In this document: positions 17,998 to 26,603 of the stretch, one piece after another | How the letters are laid out: each line of letters starts with the position of its first letter | Position numbering within the stretch: the stretch's first letter is position 1 | DNA from: RGIG4079 sp045576735 | GTDB taxonomy: Bacteria > Bacteroidota > Bacteroidia > Bacteroidales > Muribaculaceae | Direction of reading: 5' to 3' | Length of the DNA: 64,000 nt | Assembly: GCA_045576735.1 (NCBI GenBank) | Contig: JAZNGZ010000074.1 | Coordinates: 1-64,000, forward strand | Translations under genes and position numbers: made by a program | The notes under the pieces: model-generated | The model's database searches: none | What the model saw: the letters and a program-made list of their open reading frames with translations, nothing else | What the model was told of the DNA's origin: nothing

Positions 17998-19560
17998 TTA
18001 AAATTTATAACCAATACTCATCACAATTGAATTGTTATTATCTTTTATAGTAGCCTTAGGTGCTTCATTTCCATTAAAATCGGGGAAAGCATGGAATTCA
18101 CTTTCGCGATTTTTGTGAACATATGCAGCATCAATATAGAAACCACCTGTGCGATACCCCAAACCACAAGTAATATATTGTGTTTTGTCATCAAACGTAT
18201 ATGAAGGATCTGTTCCTGATGTATAGATGTATTCCGAACCATCTTTTGCTTCATCATTAACATTGCTAGCTTGGTAATTATAACCTGCACGAACACTAAA
18301 TTTAGGTGTTACACGGAATTCAGCACCAACACGGAAGATATTTTGACCCTTATAATAGTTATTTATATCTTGTTCTACATCGTCAAATGTGTAACCATAA
18401 TCATCTTTAACCTTCATGTCGTTATAAGCCACATACTCATAATCGGCACTAATGATAGCACGACCACCTAATACTGTTGCTGCACTAGCCATGATGCGCC
18501 AAGGTGTGCGCAATTTAGAATCAAATATAGCAATCTCGGTGTAATCATAACCTTCAATGCCTGATGAATAACTAAAATCGGATATAGCATCGAAATCATG
18601 ACGCAAATCATAATAAGTGGGTGTATGCACTGCAACACCTAAACGGAATTCATTAACAGGTTTGAAAATCAAACCGGCTTTGAAGTTATAACCTGTACCA
18701 CTGATGTGCTTAAAATTATCCAATGAAAAATATGCGTCGCCGGTTGTTGTTGTGCTACCGTCAGCTGTAGGGATACGAGCATTTGACAATTCTTCATCAT
18801 AGAATGTTTGATTAATATAATCCAAGTCGGTAATGCCTAAACCAATACCCCAATATACAGTATTCACAAAGTTACCGCCAAAATTGATTGAATATTCATC
18901 TACATAACCACGCTCACGAACTGAGAACATAGCATCACCGGCAGTACCATTCTGGAACAAACCTTGATATTCAGTTGAATTACCTATAGGATTAATCATA
19001 TAAGAATTATAAGCAAGAACACTCAACCAATCAGCATCTGAATCCCAATATGGGTTATAAGAATTAGTCATTCCCAAATCGTCGGGATGATACCCATTAG
19101 AGAAATCTGCGATATAATTACTCATAGATGTTGAAATCGATGGCATACCACCTCGATAAATGCGATCAAAAGATACTGAACGACCATAAGAAATACCCCA
19201 ATTGAAATAAGGCATTAACTCACTATCTAAATTCACTGAACCCACATATCCAAAGTTAGGGCAATAGACTTTGGTTTGGTCTTCGCTCAACGAATAACCA
19301 AAAGCATCTGACTTTGTTCCTTGAATATTAATATCCAATGTAACACCTATTTCGCTACCGCGATAAACACCTATACCAGCAGGGTTTTGATTTAAAGTAG
19401 ACAAGTCTCCACCTAATGCGCCAAACGCCCCCCCCATAGACACGAAACGGGCTGTTCCTTTTAAATCGGTTTGCGACAATTGATAAGCATCAATTGCACT
19501 TTGTGCCATTAATAATGATGGCATGGCACACATCAATGTTGCTAAATAAATCTTTCTCAT
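17998..19560 (-). CDS. OmpP1/FadL-family outer membrane beta-barrel protein
   Basis: Outer membrane transport protein of the FadL/OmpP1/TodX superfamily, which moves hydrophobic compounds across the outer membrane. Signal peptide 1-19 (ends LMAQ). The N-terminus then shows the family's plug and hatch motif, ARFVSMGGAFGALGGDLSTLNQNPAGIGVYRGSE, with the NPAG signature. The rest is a series of amphipathic strands, closing with NNNSIVMSIGYKF, a terminal aromatic residue as expected for a barrel. It is 520 residues long. The T9SS shuttle protein PorV belongs to the same superfamily, but this protein is longer and a substrate cannot be named. The repeat-rich exported protein gene lies 46 bases upstream. 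Confidence 0.85.
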   Translation of the reverse strand: MRKIYLATLMCAMPSLLMAQSAIDAYQLSQTDLKGTARFVSMGGAFGALGGDLSTLNQNPAGIGVYRGSEIGVTLDINIQGTKSDAFGYSLSEDQTKVYCPNFGYVGSVNLDSELMPYFNWGISYGRSVSFDRIYRGGMPSISTSMSNYIADFSNGYHPDDLGMTNSYNPYWDSDADWLSVLAYNSYMINPIGNSTEYQGLFQNGTAGDAMFSVRERGYVDEYSINFGGNFVNTVYWGIGLGITDLDYINQTFYDEELSNARIPTADGSTTTTGDAYFSLDNFKHISGTGYNFKAGLIFKPVNEFRLGVAVHTPTYYDLRHDFDAISDFSYSSGIEGYDYTEIAIFDSKLRTPWRIMASAATVLGGRAIISADYEYVAYNDMKVKDDYGYTFDDVEQDINNYYKGQNIFRVGAEFRVTPKFSVRAGYNYQASNVNDEAKDGSEYIYTSGTDPSYTFDDKTQYITCGLGYRTGGFYIDAAYVHKNRESEFHAFPDFNGNEAPKATIKDNNNSIVMSIGYKF

Positions 19561-19606
19561 ATATTGAAAATATTCTATTATACTTTATTAGGGATTTTGA
19601 CAATGA

Positions 19607-20686
19607 TTAACGGCGTCCACGACCTCCGCCGCCACCTCGGCTACCACCGCCTGAGAATCCGCCACTACTGCGACCTGAACCGCTACTTGGACGTGAATAT
19701 GAGCCACTACTACGACTAGAACCGCTACTTGGACGAGAGTATGAGCCACTACTGCGATTTGAGCCACTGCTTGGACGTGAATAAGTACCGCTACTGCGAT
19801 TTGAGCTACGATTAGAATTGCTCACACCACTTCTATTGCTACGTGTGCCACTTGTACCTTGATTAACGGTAGATGGGCGGCTGCTATTTGTAGTTGTGCC
19901 TACATTGTTGCTCCGTCCTCGAGTTTGACGAGTGCCATATGAAGGAGTAGTAGCAGAGTTATTGCGGCCTGAATTATAACCGGGACGGCTCACATTTGCA
20001 TTTCGACCGGGACGAGACGATGAATTGTGAGGACGAAATGCGCCCGATGCATGATGACGACCGGCATGACTATAAGAAGGGTAATAATGATGGTGGTGAC
20101 CATAGCATGGATACCCCCAATACCAGGGATCATACCAAGGGTTATACCATCCGTAATAAGTCCAATATGGATTCCAAACGCTTGAATAATACCATGAAGA
20201 TGGATAATAGCCCCAACCCCAACTCCAGCCTAGGTTAACCGACACACGCCAATTATCATAGGGGTATGGATCATAGAAATAGTCGTCAACATAAATATTA
20301 ACTATTGGTTGATTTTGACTATAAGATTCAATCAATGCTTGGTCGCCCGAGCCCGATACAATGTTAGGGTTATAAAAACGTTCGATACGATTAGTATAAG
20401 TATATCCATCTAATAACATTGCCGAGTCAACTTTAATTGAATCAGTAGTGGCATAATAGGCACCTTGACGGTTATACTCGTCAACATCGCGCATTGATGA
20501 GCCATAATCATAAGTCGAATTTGTCGAATAGCTTTGAGGATAAGCATAAGTTGTTTTTTCTGTTTTTTTCTTTTTCGCTTTCGACTCATCGAAATATATA
20601 TCATCATCATAATAATCATCGGCATAAGAAACTATCGGAGTAATCAACACAGCCGATGCTAACATAAATAACTTTAATATTTTCAT
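19607..20686 (-). CDS. Exported Tyr/Trp-, His- and Ser/Arg-rich repeat protein
   Basis: Unrecognised function. Residues 1-22 are a signal peptide (ends SYA). A central region of about 150-200 is very rich in Trp and Tyr (WGWGYYPSSWYYSS). It is followed by a His cluster (GHHHHYYPSYSHAGRHH), which could bind metal. The C-terminal 150 residues are Ser/Gly/Asn/Arg low complexity with three exact-register 14-residue repeats at 300-341 (unit like GSYSRPSSGSSRSS), then FSGGGSRGGGGGRGRR. Similar proteins occur upstream of other Bacteroidetes outer membrane genes. Here it precedes the FadL-like gene by 46 bases, so the two may share a transcript. A matrix or envelope role is a guess. Confidence 0.7.
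   Translation of the reverse strand: MKILKLFMLASAVLITPIVSYADDYYDDDIYFDESKAKKKKTEKTTYAYPQSYSTNSTYDYGSSMRDVDEYNRQGAYYATTDSIKVDSAMLLDGYTYTNRIERFYNPNIVSGSGDQALIESYSQNQPIVNIYVDDYFYDPYPYDNWRVSVNLGWSWGWGYYPSSWYYSSVWNPYWTYYGWYNPWYDPWYWGYPCYGHHHHYYPSYSHAGRHHASGAFRPHNSSSRPGRNANVSRPGYNSGRNNSATTPSYGTRQTRGRSNNVGTTTNSSRPSTVNQGTSGTRSNRSGVSNSNRSSNRSSGTYSRPSSGSNRSSGSYSRPSSGSSRSSGSYSRPSSGSGRSSGGFSGGGSRGGGGGRGRR
19664..19789 (-). repeat. Three tandem 42-bp repeats inside the Ser/Arg-rich gene
   Basis: Three 42-base units code for three 14-residue repeats (GTYSRPSSGSNRSS and close variants). Length change by whole units would keep the frame. Confidence 0.8.
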
Positions 20687-20752
20687 AGTGATATAGTATA
20701 TAATTATTATATTCTTCTGACAATAAAATCAAACAAAAGTTTAATCAATATA

Positions 20753-20760
20753 CAAATATA
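20753..20760 (-). promoter_or_regulatory. -7 box upstream of the repeat-rich exported gene
   Basis: CAAATATA on the plus strand is TATATTTG on the minus strand, an exact TAnnTTTG match, 66 bases before the start at 20686. The -33 box is not clear. Confidence 0.45.
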
Positions 20761-20820
20761 ATGCATTTTACAACTATATCATAATTTTTTAGATTAAATT
20801 ATGTGTTTTTTTACATTATT

Positions 20821-20855
20821 GCCAGAGATTATGACAATATAACATAATCTCCGGC
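20821..20855. terminator. Hairpin between the HdeD-like gene and the repeat-rich gene
   Basis: A 13-base arm pair, GCCAGAGATTATG with CATAATCTCCGGC, has one mismatch around a 9-base loop. No T run follows on either strand, so it may instead be an attenuator or a transcript 3'-end stabiliser. Confidence 0.45.
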
Positions 20856-20884
20856 AACAATTACAAAAACTATTACGACTAATA

Positions 20885-21436
20885 TCACTTATCCTCGGGA
20901 CGCATATCGTTTGCTATAATCATTATAGAAAATCCCCAATAGATAAACGACACAGCGGTCAATAAACTTATCATCATAACGTCTTGAAAAAATCCCGATT
21001 CAATAAAGAAGTAGCTTATTATAAGCAATAAAATCCCATTTATAAGATTTATCCACCAATAGCGACGTTTTCGTGCCATTATAGCTCCTACCATTGCATT
21101 GACTCCCCAATAGAAAAATACTAATGCAAATACAAAAGGAAGCACAAATGCACTTAAAACCACACTGCGTACTAGCATAAACCCCAAAAAGATATTTAAC
21201 ACACCTCCAATCAGCCACCACCCCCAACCTTTAGGATGATTAATACTAAATGATGCGGTCAAATACACCACACCGGCAACTATCAGTAACCACCCAAAGA
21301 GCATCGACACCACTTCATAGCCTATTATCGGGAAAACCCAATAAGCAAATCCGGCAATAACCATCAATATACCCACTAATAAAATCACCCACCACCAGCG
21401 AGTATATCCCCAGAAGTTTGCACAATCATTTTTCAT
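20885..21436 (-). CDS. HdeD/DUF308-like integral membrane protein
   Basis: Small inner-membrane protein of 183 residues with about six transmembrane helices in three hairpins (for example WWWVILLVGILMVIAGFAYWVF, VSMLFGWLLIVAGVVYLTA, GWWLIGGVLNIFLGFMLV, AFVLPFVFALVFFYWGVNAMVGA, WWINLINGILLLIISYFFI). The repeated helical-hairpin plan and the Gly/Trp-rich turns are typical of DUF308, whose best-known member is the acid-resistance protein HdeD. The role in this organism is unknown. It stands alone on the minus strand, with a hairpin downstream. Confidence 0.82.
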   Translation of the reverse strand: MKNDCANFWGYTRWWWVILLVGILMVIAGFAYWVFPIIGYEVVSMLFGWLLIVAGVVYLTASFSINHPKGWGWWLIGGVLNIFLGFMLVRSVVLSAFVLPFVFALVFFYWGVNAMVGAIMARKRRYWWINLINGILLLIISYFFIESGFFQDVMMISLLTAVSFIYWGFSIMIIANDMRPEDK

Positions 21437-21571
21437 AATCTCAAAATATTTTAGTTATACTTAAATTTTGGTTTTGCCTTTATAACACCCCTTTAATTTA
21501 TTTTGTTTAAAAAATGAAACAAAATTCCTTTAAGAGAATTTCTTTAAATCCCACGAATAAAACGCCGAAAA

Positions 21572-21602
21572 TTGGGCTACTACAAAATAATGCTTACCTT
21601 TG
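21572..21602 (+). promoter_or_regulatory. Bacteroidetes promoter upstream of the kinase pseudogene
   Basis: TTG at 21572-21574, exactly 20 bases, then TACCTTTG at 21595-21602. This is a full match to the consensus, 30 bases before the ATG at 21633. The promoter looks intact even though the gene is broken. Confidence 0.7.
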
Positions 21603-21632
21603 CAAGTATATAATTCTTTAAACAGTTACTAC

Positions 21633-23202
21633 ATGGTATAAATTCCACAATATTGCCTTAGTGTAGGTACTAAAATCAAAAAACGATATGAGATATTGCG
21701 ATATATATCATCGGGTGGATTCGGCATCACCTACGAAGCGTTAGACTGCTCCACCGGTCGCCATGTAGCTATTAAAGAACTATTTATAAAGGAGATATGC
21801 AACCGCGAAAAGATTCACTTTCTGTTTTCAATTAACAAAACAAACACACCCACATTCAATACTCATCGTCGCAAGTTCCTCGAAGAGGCCAATCGTCTCA
21901 AAGCTTTGTCGCACCCCAACATCGTGAAGGTGTCGGACGTGATTGAAGCAAACGGCACGGCCTATTTTGTCATGAACTATATAGAGGGCAACCCTTTGTC
22001 GCGCAAAAAAATGCCGATTTCCGAAGCAGAAGCTTTGCGCATAATCAACCCCATTCTTGACGCTCTTGAGTATGTGCATGACAACGGATTACTACACCTT
22101 GACATCAAGCCGGAAAACATAATGATTGACAATCAAGGCAATGCAATCTTAATTGACTTTGGGACCAGAAAGGTATTTGGCGATGCCGACGGAAACAGTT
22201 TAAGCCTTTCAACCTCATTGGCCTACACACCGGGCTACGCGCCATTAGAGCAAATGTCGATAAAACGGTAAAAGACCTAGGAACATTCAGCGATATATAT
22301 GCCATAGGCACAACTCTATACCACTTACTATCAAGCAAAAAGCCCCTCTTACCTTCCGAAATAATAAACAATAACGGCAAACTACCGGCAATAGCCGGCA
22401 TATCTCCCGAGATGCAAAGTGCTATTTGGCAAGCCACAAAATTAGCTAGCGCGATGCGACTTGCAACGGTTGACCAATTGCGTCGCGCCATTAAAGGCGC
22501 TACAATCGACGTGAAAGCTGAAGAATTGCAACGCAAAGAAAACGAAAAACGTCGCAAGCAAGAGGAGGAACAACGTCGTAAAACAGCTGCATCGGTTACC
22601 ACTGTCACAACAAACAAATTGTACAACACCGCTCCTAGCCAAAATAGCGAGAAGACTGCAGACGCTAAAGAGGTAGGAACCAAGCCTACCAAAACCCAAA
22701 CAGTCACTCAAAAAAAGGATAACACAAACAAAAAATCAATATTAGCCGTTTTGGTGACGATAATCGTCATCGGTGCAATAGCTGCATACCTATTCATCAA
22801 CAAACCCAATAATAAGGCTACTATTGAGCTCGAACCAACAAATGTTACCGACACAACCAATACGAATACCTACCAAGATGTCAGGAAGAAAAAACTGACA
22901 CCTCAACGACATCCCCAACAAAAGAAGCGCCCTCCGACACTGCAACAAACGATATCGCGACCTACTCAAATCAATCCCCGACAACAGAGTCGGCTCCTCA
23001 ACTTGAGACCTCTCGTACCAAGCCCCATAAAAATAACAAAGGAAATACAACAAAAGCCTATAAACAACAATCAACAAAGGAGGCAACAAACACAACAACT
23101 ACAAGTACAACTAATAAAAAAGCTACTACTAACGACAAAGTTACTATAAATAAAGCACCTAACAAACCAGCAAATACAATAAAGCATCAGAAAAAAACGT
23201 AA
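21633..23202 (+). pseudogene. Membrane-anchored Ser/Thr protein kinase, disrupted
   Basis: Eukaryote-like (Hanks-type) kinase broken by three lesions. The presumed ATG at 21633 is followed by GTA and then an in-frame TAA at 21639. From there the frame reads SVGTKIKKRYEILRYISSGGFGITYE through HLDIKPENIM and IDFG to YAPLEQMS. A single-base deletion near 22259 moves the frame to DKTVKDLGTFSDIYAIGTTLYHLL, which then runs through a coiled Lys/Glu/Arg-rich stretch and a transmembrane helix (SILAVLVTIIVIGAIAAYLFI). A second single-base deletion at the A6 run 22889-22894 is inferred, because only the third frame gives a natural Thr/Ser/Lys-rich external tail to the TAA at 23200. The catalytic residues are preserved. 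It is either a recent pseudogene or contains assembly errors. Confidence 0.8.
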
Positions 23203-23259
23203 ACTCTGACCCTTTCGAAAAAGAAAATAAAGTCAACCACAATCCTTTCTAAAAGAGTT

Positions 23260-23500
23260 GAGAGTAGTAAATTGAGAATTTAGAGGAATTATTCCGCACT
23301 GCGTATTAAAGAAGTTCCGCACTAAATAGGCATTATGAATTAATTAAAGCAACTATCCCTCTGTTTTCGCAGAAAATGGGGGAACGAGGCGCTTGCACCG
23401 AAGGGGGGGGCCGACATGTCGACAGACATATATATCATTTGTAGTGACGGTATATTCTCAACTATCTTCTAGTTACTAACTACTATCAACTTTCTAGTAA
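23260..23500. repeat. Non-coding repeat-like element with hairpins (MITE/REP-like)
   Basis: The 365-base gap 23203-23567 has no gene. It holds a pair of TTCCGCACT direct repeats (23292 and 23315), and an imperfect hairpin CCCTCTGTTTTC-GCA-GAAAATGGGGG (about 23357-23382). Next come GCGCTTGCACCG, an eight-G run and a GTCGAC palindrome. Degenerate inverted sequences like GTTGAGAGTAGT (left) and ACTACTATCAAC (right) flank it. Its base composition is richer in G than the surroundings. I infer a small non-autonomous repeat, but only one copy is seen here. Confidence 0.45.
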
Positions 23501-23567
23501 TAGAACTTATTGTGGTGTGGATTGTTGTTATCGTTGTAGGGAATTTTAGTAAAATAATATACAGGGT

Positions 23568-24866
23568 ATGAAAACGATTTATTTAACTGCAACATTGCTA
23601 TTGGCGGTAGGTATTACAGCCAATGGGCAACATCAAACCGATAGTCAAATCGATAGTTTGAAACAAAGTCATCGCATCACTTTTATAGGTGACGGAGACA
23701 ATCCTCATGAGGACTCAGTAAAGGCTATGCTCGACAAATTTTACATCGACCAATTCCGCCATCTTCAAGACCCCAGAGCTCCTTATTTTATGTTTATGAG
23801 CAAGGATAGTAAATTTGCGATGGGTATAGGAGGTGTTGTGAGAATGAGAGGTTGGTATGACTGGGGAGGTGTTATTCCATACAATGGCTTTATCCCTTAT
23901 GCAATTTCAGTCCCACGCAACGATATCGCCCGCAAGAAAATCTCAACAACCCCGGCAGGAACAGCTTTATATTTTCGGGTAATAGGAAACAATCACAAAT
24001 TAGGTGATTATCAACTTTATATCGAAACAAACTTTGACGGATATAACCAAGTGGGAATGAAACTTAAGAAAGCCTACGCTACTGTAAACGATTGGACCAT
24101 AGGTTATGCCAACTCCACATTTGGCGACCCGGCAGCATTTCCCATGTTAATCGATGCCCAAGGGCCACAAGCCGAAGTGCAAACAACTGCTGTGTTGTTG
24201 AGGTGGATGCACTCGTTTGACAAAAACTGGACAATTGCAGCATCGGTTGAAACTCCTCAATCGCAAGTGGGATATGACAACGTTACTACAAGTAAAGTTG
24301 ATGATTGGGCACCTAACGTTGCCACATTCGGACAATATCAATGGGGCACAAATCAACATATTCGCCTATCTGGGATATTAAGAGTACTCCCCTATCACGA
24401 CATCACAATAGGCTCAAATGAAAGAGAGCTTGGCTGGGGATTGCAACTTAGCTCGGTGTCACGCCCAGCAAAACCGCTCACACTATATGCCACTGCCAAC
24501 ATTGGTCGAGGCTATGGAAGCCTAACCGGTGACCTCATTATGGGCAATTACGACTTGATTAACAACCCCAACACTCCCGGCGAGATGTATGCTCCAGAAT
24601 CATTTGCGTGGTATGGTGCTGTTCAATATAACTTCCGCCCCAATTTATTTGCAACTGCGACATTCGGGCAAGAACGATTGTTGCCTAAATACAAAGTATC
24701 GGGTGACACATATAAATATGGATTATACAGTGCATTCAACGTGTTTTGGGATATAACGCCACGCTTTGAAGTGGCTGCCGAGGTAAACTTTGGCAAACGT
24801 ACCAATTTCAACGGCGAAAGTAATTGGGCTCGACGAGCTTGCCTAATGACACAATTCAGTTTCTAA
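23568..24866 (+). CDS. DcaP-like outer membrane porin
   Basis: Predicted beta-barrel porin of 432 residues. Signal peptide 1-20 (ends NGQ). A short N-terminal helical region (DSQIDSLKQSHRITFIG) is followed by barrel strands beginning FMSKDSKFAMGIGGVVRMRGWYDWGG. Then come MKLKKAYATVNDWTIGYANSTFGDPAAFP and LTLYATANIGRGYGS, and the protein ends LMTQFSF with the C-terminal Phe typical of outer membrane barrels. This order matches DcaP-type trimeric porins, which in other bacteria take up small anionic compounds. The substrate here is unknown. It is a single gene, ended by a strong bidirectional terminator. Confidence 0.82.
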   Translation: MKTIYLTATLLLAVGITANGQHQTDSQIDSLKQSHRITFIGDGDNPHEDSVKAMLDKFYIDQFRHLQDPRAPYFMFMSKDSKFAMGIGGVVRMRGWYDWGGVIPYNGFIPYAISVPRNDIARKKISTTPAGTALYFRVIGNNHKLGDYQLYIETNFDGYNQVGMKLKKAYATVNDWTIGYANSTFGDPAAFPMLIDAQGPQAEVQTTAVLLRWMHSFDKNWTIAASVETPQSQVGYDNVTTSKVDDWAPNVATFGQYQWGTNQHIRLSGILRVLPYHDITIGSNERELGWGLQLSSVSRPAKPLTLYATANIGRGYGSLTGDLIMGNYDLINNPNTPGEMYAPESFAWYGAVQYNFRPNLFATATFGQERLLPKYKVSGDTYKYGLYSAFNVFWDITPRFEVAAEVNFGKRTNFNGESNWARRACLMTQFSF

Positions 24867-24871
24867 AATAC

Positions 24872-24915
24872 AACGAGTGGACGCATTTTGTTTGATGCGT
24901 CCACTCGTTATTAAT
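24872..24915. terminator. Bidirectional terminator between convergent genes
   Basis: A perfect 15-bp stem, AACGAGTGGACGCAT with ATGCGTCCACTCGTT, around an 8-base loop, flanked by T-rich sequence to the right and A-rich sequence to the left. It serves the porin gene and the minus-strand gene ending at 24926. Confidence 0.85.
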
Positions 24916-24925
24916 ATTCACTATA

Positions 24926-25357
24926 TTATTTTAGATTTATGTTAAAAGAAAATCGCTTTCCATCATTACGATAAAAAGTCCCCTTAAATGCCCCAGATTT
25001 AACAAATCTACCTACAAAAGTACCATTTTTATTACTATAACCTTCTTCTGTCAAATTTATTGTACCATCATATCCCCAAGTGCCATCCAAATAAATCCAT
25101 GCTTTATTTTTTCTATTTTTGTTAGTCTTTACATAATAATATTTTCCTGAAATATAATCCCCAACAATTTCTATTACCATATATACTTTACCGGCTCCGC
25201 TAATAGTTCCATATCCAGCATATACATCTCCCCCATAACAGTAATCCCTTTCAGGTGAACCTTGCATTATATCATTTTCTTGTGCATTTGAATATTGCAG
25301 TCCAATTAATATAAACACGCACATAATTACATAGCGAAAAAATTTAATAGTTTTCAT
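24926..25357 (-). CDS. Small exported beta-rich protein, intact copy of a tandem pair
   Basis: Unknown function, 143 residues. Signal peptide 1-25 (ends NAQ). The mature domain begins DVYAGYGTISGAGKVYMVIEI and continues as a series of short strands: GKYYYVKTNKNRKNKAWIYLDG, GTINLTEEG, GTFVGRF, AFKGTFYRNDGKRFSFNINL. The pattern (G-x-YYY, a basic turn, then repeated G-x-F strands) suggests a small beta-barrel or sandwich. A frameshifted sister gene lies just upstream. The C-terminal domain of the zinc-ribbon membrane protein at 53.3 kb has the same strand order. A surface or periplasmic ligand-binding role is only a guess. Confidence 0.72.
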   Translation of the reverse strand: MKTIKFFRYVIMCVFILIGLQYSNAQENDIMQGSPERDYCYGGDVYAGYGTISGAGKVYMVIEIVGDYISGKYYYVKTNKNRKNKAWIYLDGTWGYDGTINLTEEGYSNKNGTFVGRFVKSGAFKGTFYRNDGKRFSFNINLK

Positions 25358-25396
25358 AATTTACTCATTTAAAGTTAATATAAATATTTACATTTT

Positions 25397-25818
25397 TTAA
25401 TCTCTTAGGCTAATATTAAAAGTAAATCGTCGACCATCATTACGATAGAATGTGCCTTTAAAAGTTCCCCTATAGTAATCTCCTACGAATTGACCATTTT
25501 TACTACTATTACCATGTTCCCAAAGTGTAATTGTACCATATTCGTCCCATGAACCTGTCAAATAAATCCACGCTTTATTTTTCCGGTTTTTATTGGTTTT
25601 TATATAATAATATTTACCTGAAGGAAAATCCCCCCAAAATCTATCACCATATAAACCTTTCCGGCTCCGCTAATAGTTCCATATCCTGAATATACTTCAT
25701 CAGAATAAGCGTAATCACGCGATAAGACAAGCTCACTCTCTTGAGCATTAACCACTGATACTCCACCAATTAAAAATACGCCAATCATTACATGACGCAA
25801 CAATTTAATAAATTTCAT
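25397..25818 (-). pseudogene. Sister copy of the small exported protein, frameshifted at a G6/C6 run
   Basis: Tandem paralog of the 143-residue protein. It starts at 25818 with a signal peptide (ends NAQ) and reads YSGYGTISGAGKVYMVIDFGG. At the six-C run 25630-25635 (G6 on the coding strand) it shifts frame and would stop at 25600. Adding one G restores DFPSGKYYYIKTNKNRKNKAWIYLTG and continues to FKGTFYRNDGRRFTFNISLRD with a TAA at 25397. The 422-base length is one short of a multiple of three. It could be a pseudogene, an on/off contingency gene with slippage in the G run, or a base-calling error. Confidence 0.75.
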
Positions 25819-25854
25819 AAAACAAATCTAAGGTTAATTGTTAGTATCTACACA

Positions 25855-25862
25855 CAAAGATA
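25855..25862 (-). promoter_or_regulatory. -7 box of the small exported gene pair
   Basis: CAAAGATA on the plus strand is TATCTTTG on the minus strand, 36 bases before the start at 25818. Confidence 0.5.
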
Positions 25863-25889
25863 GCTTAAATTTTCCACAAAGAATAAACC

Positions 25890-25927
25890 TTTTAAAAAAA
25901 AGTAGCACCTTAACCAAAGATGCTACT
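25890..25927 (-). terminator. Terminator of the superoxide reductase gene
   Basis: A 7-bp stem, AGTAGCA with TGCTACT. On the minus strand it is followed by a run of seven or eight T. Confidence 0.75.
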
Positions 25928-25951
25928 ATATTTACACTATTTAAAAAAAAA

Positions 25952-26326
25952 TTATAGTTCTGTTTTCCACAAGCCATGTAGATTGCAATATTCATATACT
26001 GCTATTGGTTTTTCATCACCAAAGCATACCACTGCTTCGGGTTTATCTTTTAGGGTTACTTGAACCCCTCCGTTTTCGGTTTCAACATATATAAAAGCGA
26101 TGTGATGCTCAGGTTGCATTGGGTGAGCTACGCTGCCAACATCTACCTTCAATCGATTTCCATCAAGCATAGTAACAACCGGCACATGTTTTTCGCCGCT
26201 AGCATCAACTGTATTAGGGATTAATTCCTCCATCATTTGTCCACAGCACACTACAAGCACACCTGCATCGACAACTTTAACTATTACATTTCCACAATGA
26301 TTGCACTTATAAAATTTTGTAGCCAT
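25952..26326 (-). CDS. dfx: Desulfoferrodoxin-type superoxide reductase (two iron centres)
   Basis: Reduces superoxide to hydrogen peroxide without making oxygen, a typical defence of anaerobes. The N-terminal desulforedoxin-like centre has four cysteines, C8, C11, C27 and C28. The catalytic centre has the E45-K46-H47 motif, then H68 and H74 (or H75), and C114 with H117 in YCNLHGLW. All ligands expected for the two-iron class are present. The length is 124 residues. A full promoter lies upstream and a terminator downstream, so it is a single-gene unit. The FeoAB iron importer is divergent, 277 bases away. Confidence 0.95.
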   Translation of the reverse strand: MATKFYKCNHCGNVIVKVVDAGVLVVCCGQMMEELIPNTVDASGEKHVPVVTMLDGNRLKVDVGSVAHPMQPEHHIAFIYVETENGGVQVTLKDKPEAVVCFGDEKPIAVYEYCNLHGLWKTEL

Positions 26327-26365
26327 AATTATACGTTTTTTGATTAATATTTCTTATTGACACAA

Positions 26366-26396
26366 CAAAGTTAAGGACTAATTTCATAATCACCAA
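26366..26396 (-). promoter_or_regulatory. Bacteroidetes promoter of the superoxide reductase gene
   Basis: Read on the minus strand: TTG (plus-strand CAA at 26394-26396), a 20-base spacer and TAACTTTG (26366-26373). It is a full consensus match 40 bases before the start. Confidence 0.75.
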
Positions 26397-26603
26397 ACGA
26401 TAAAATTTATAGCTCAATAGAATAAATCTATATCCTTAATACAACTATTGTGAATTTCTATAAATTTCACATATTAATTAATCTTTAGTCATTGATAATA
26501 GTTAAAAAATGTTGTTGATTGGATTGATTATAAATAAAAGAGGCAATAATTTTCTTTTTTAGCGAGTTTTTTCGGATATTTGCACTCTCAAAAATAGTAC
26601 TCA

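Noticed and set aside
17998..19560. PorV, the T9SS shuttle protein
   Set aside because: It belongs to the same superfamily, but at 520 residues it is much longer than PorV and has no PorV-specific feature I could name.
23568..24866. Phosphate-selective porin OprO/OprP for the barrel gene
   Set aside because: Strand motifs fit DcaP-type porins better, and the typical OprP basic ladder cannot be seen. The substrate is left open.
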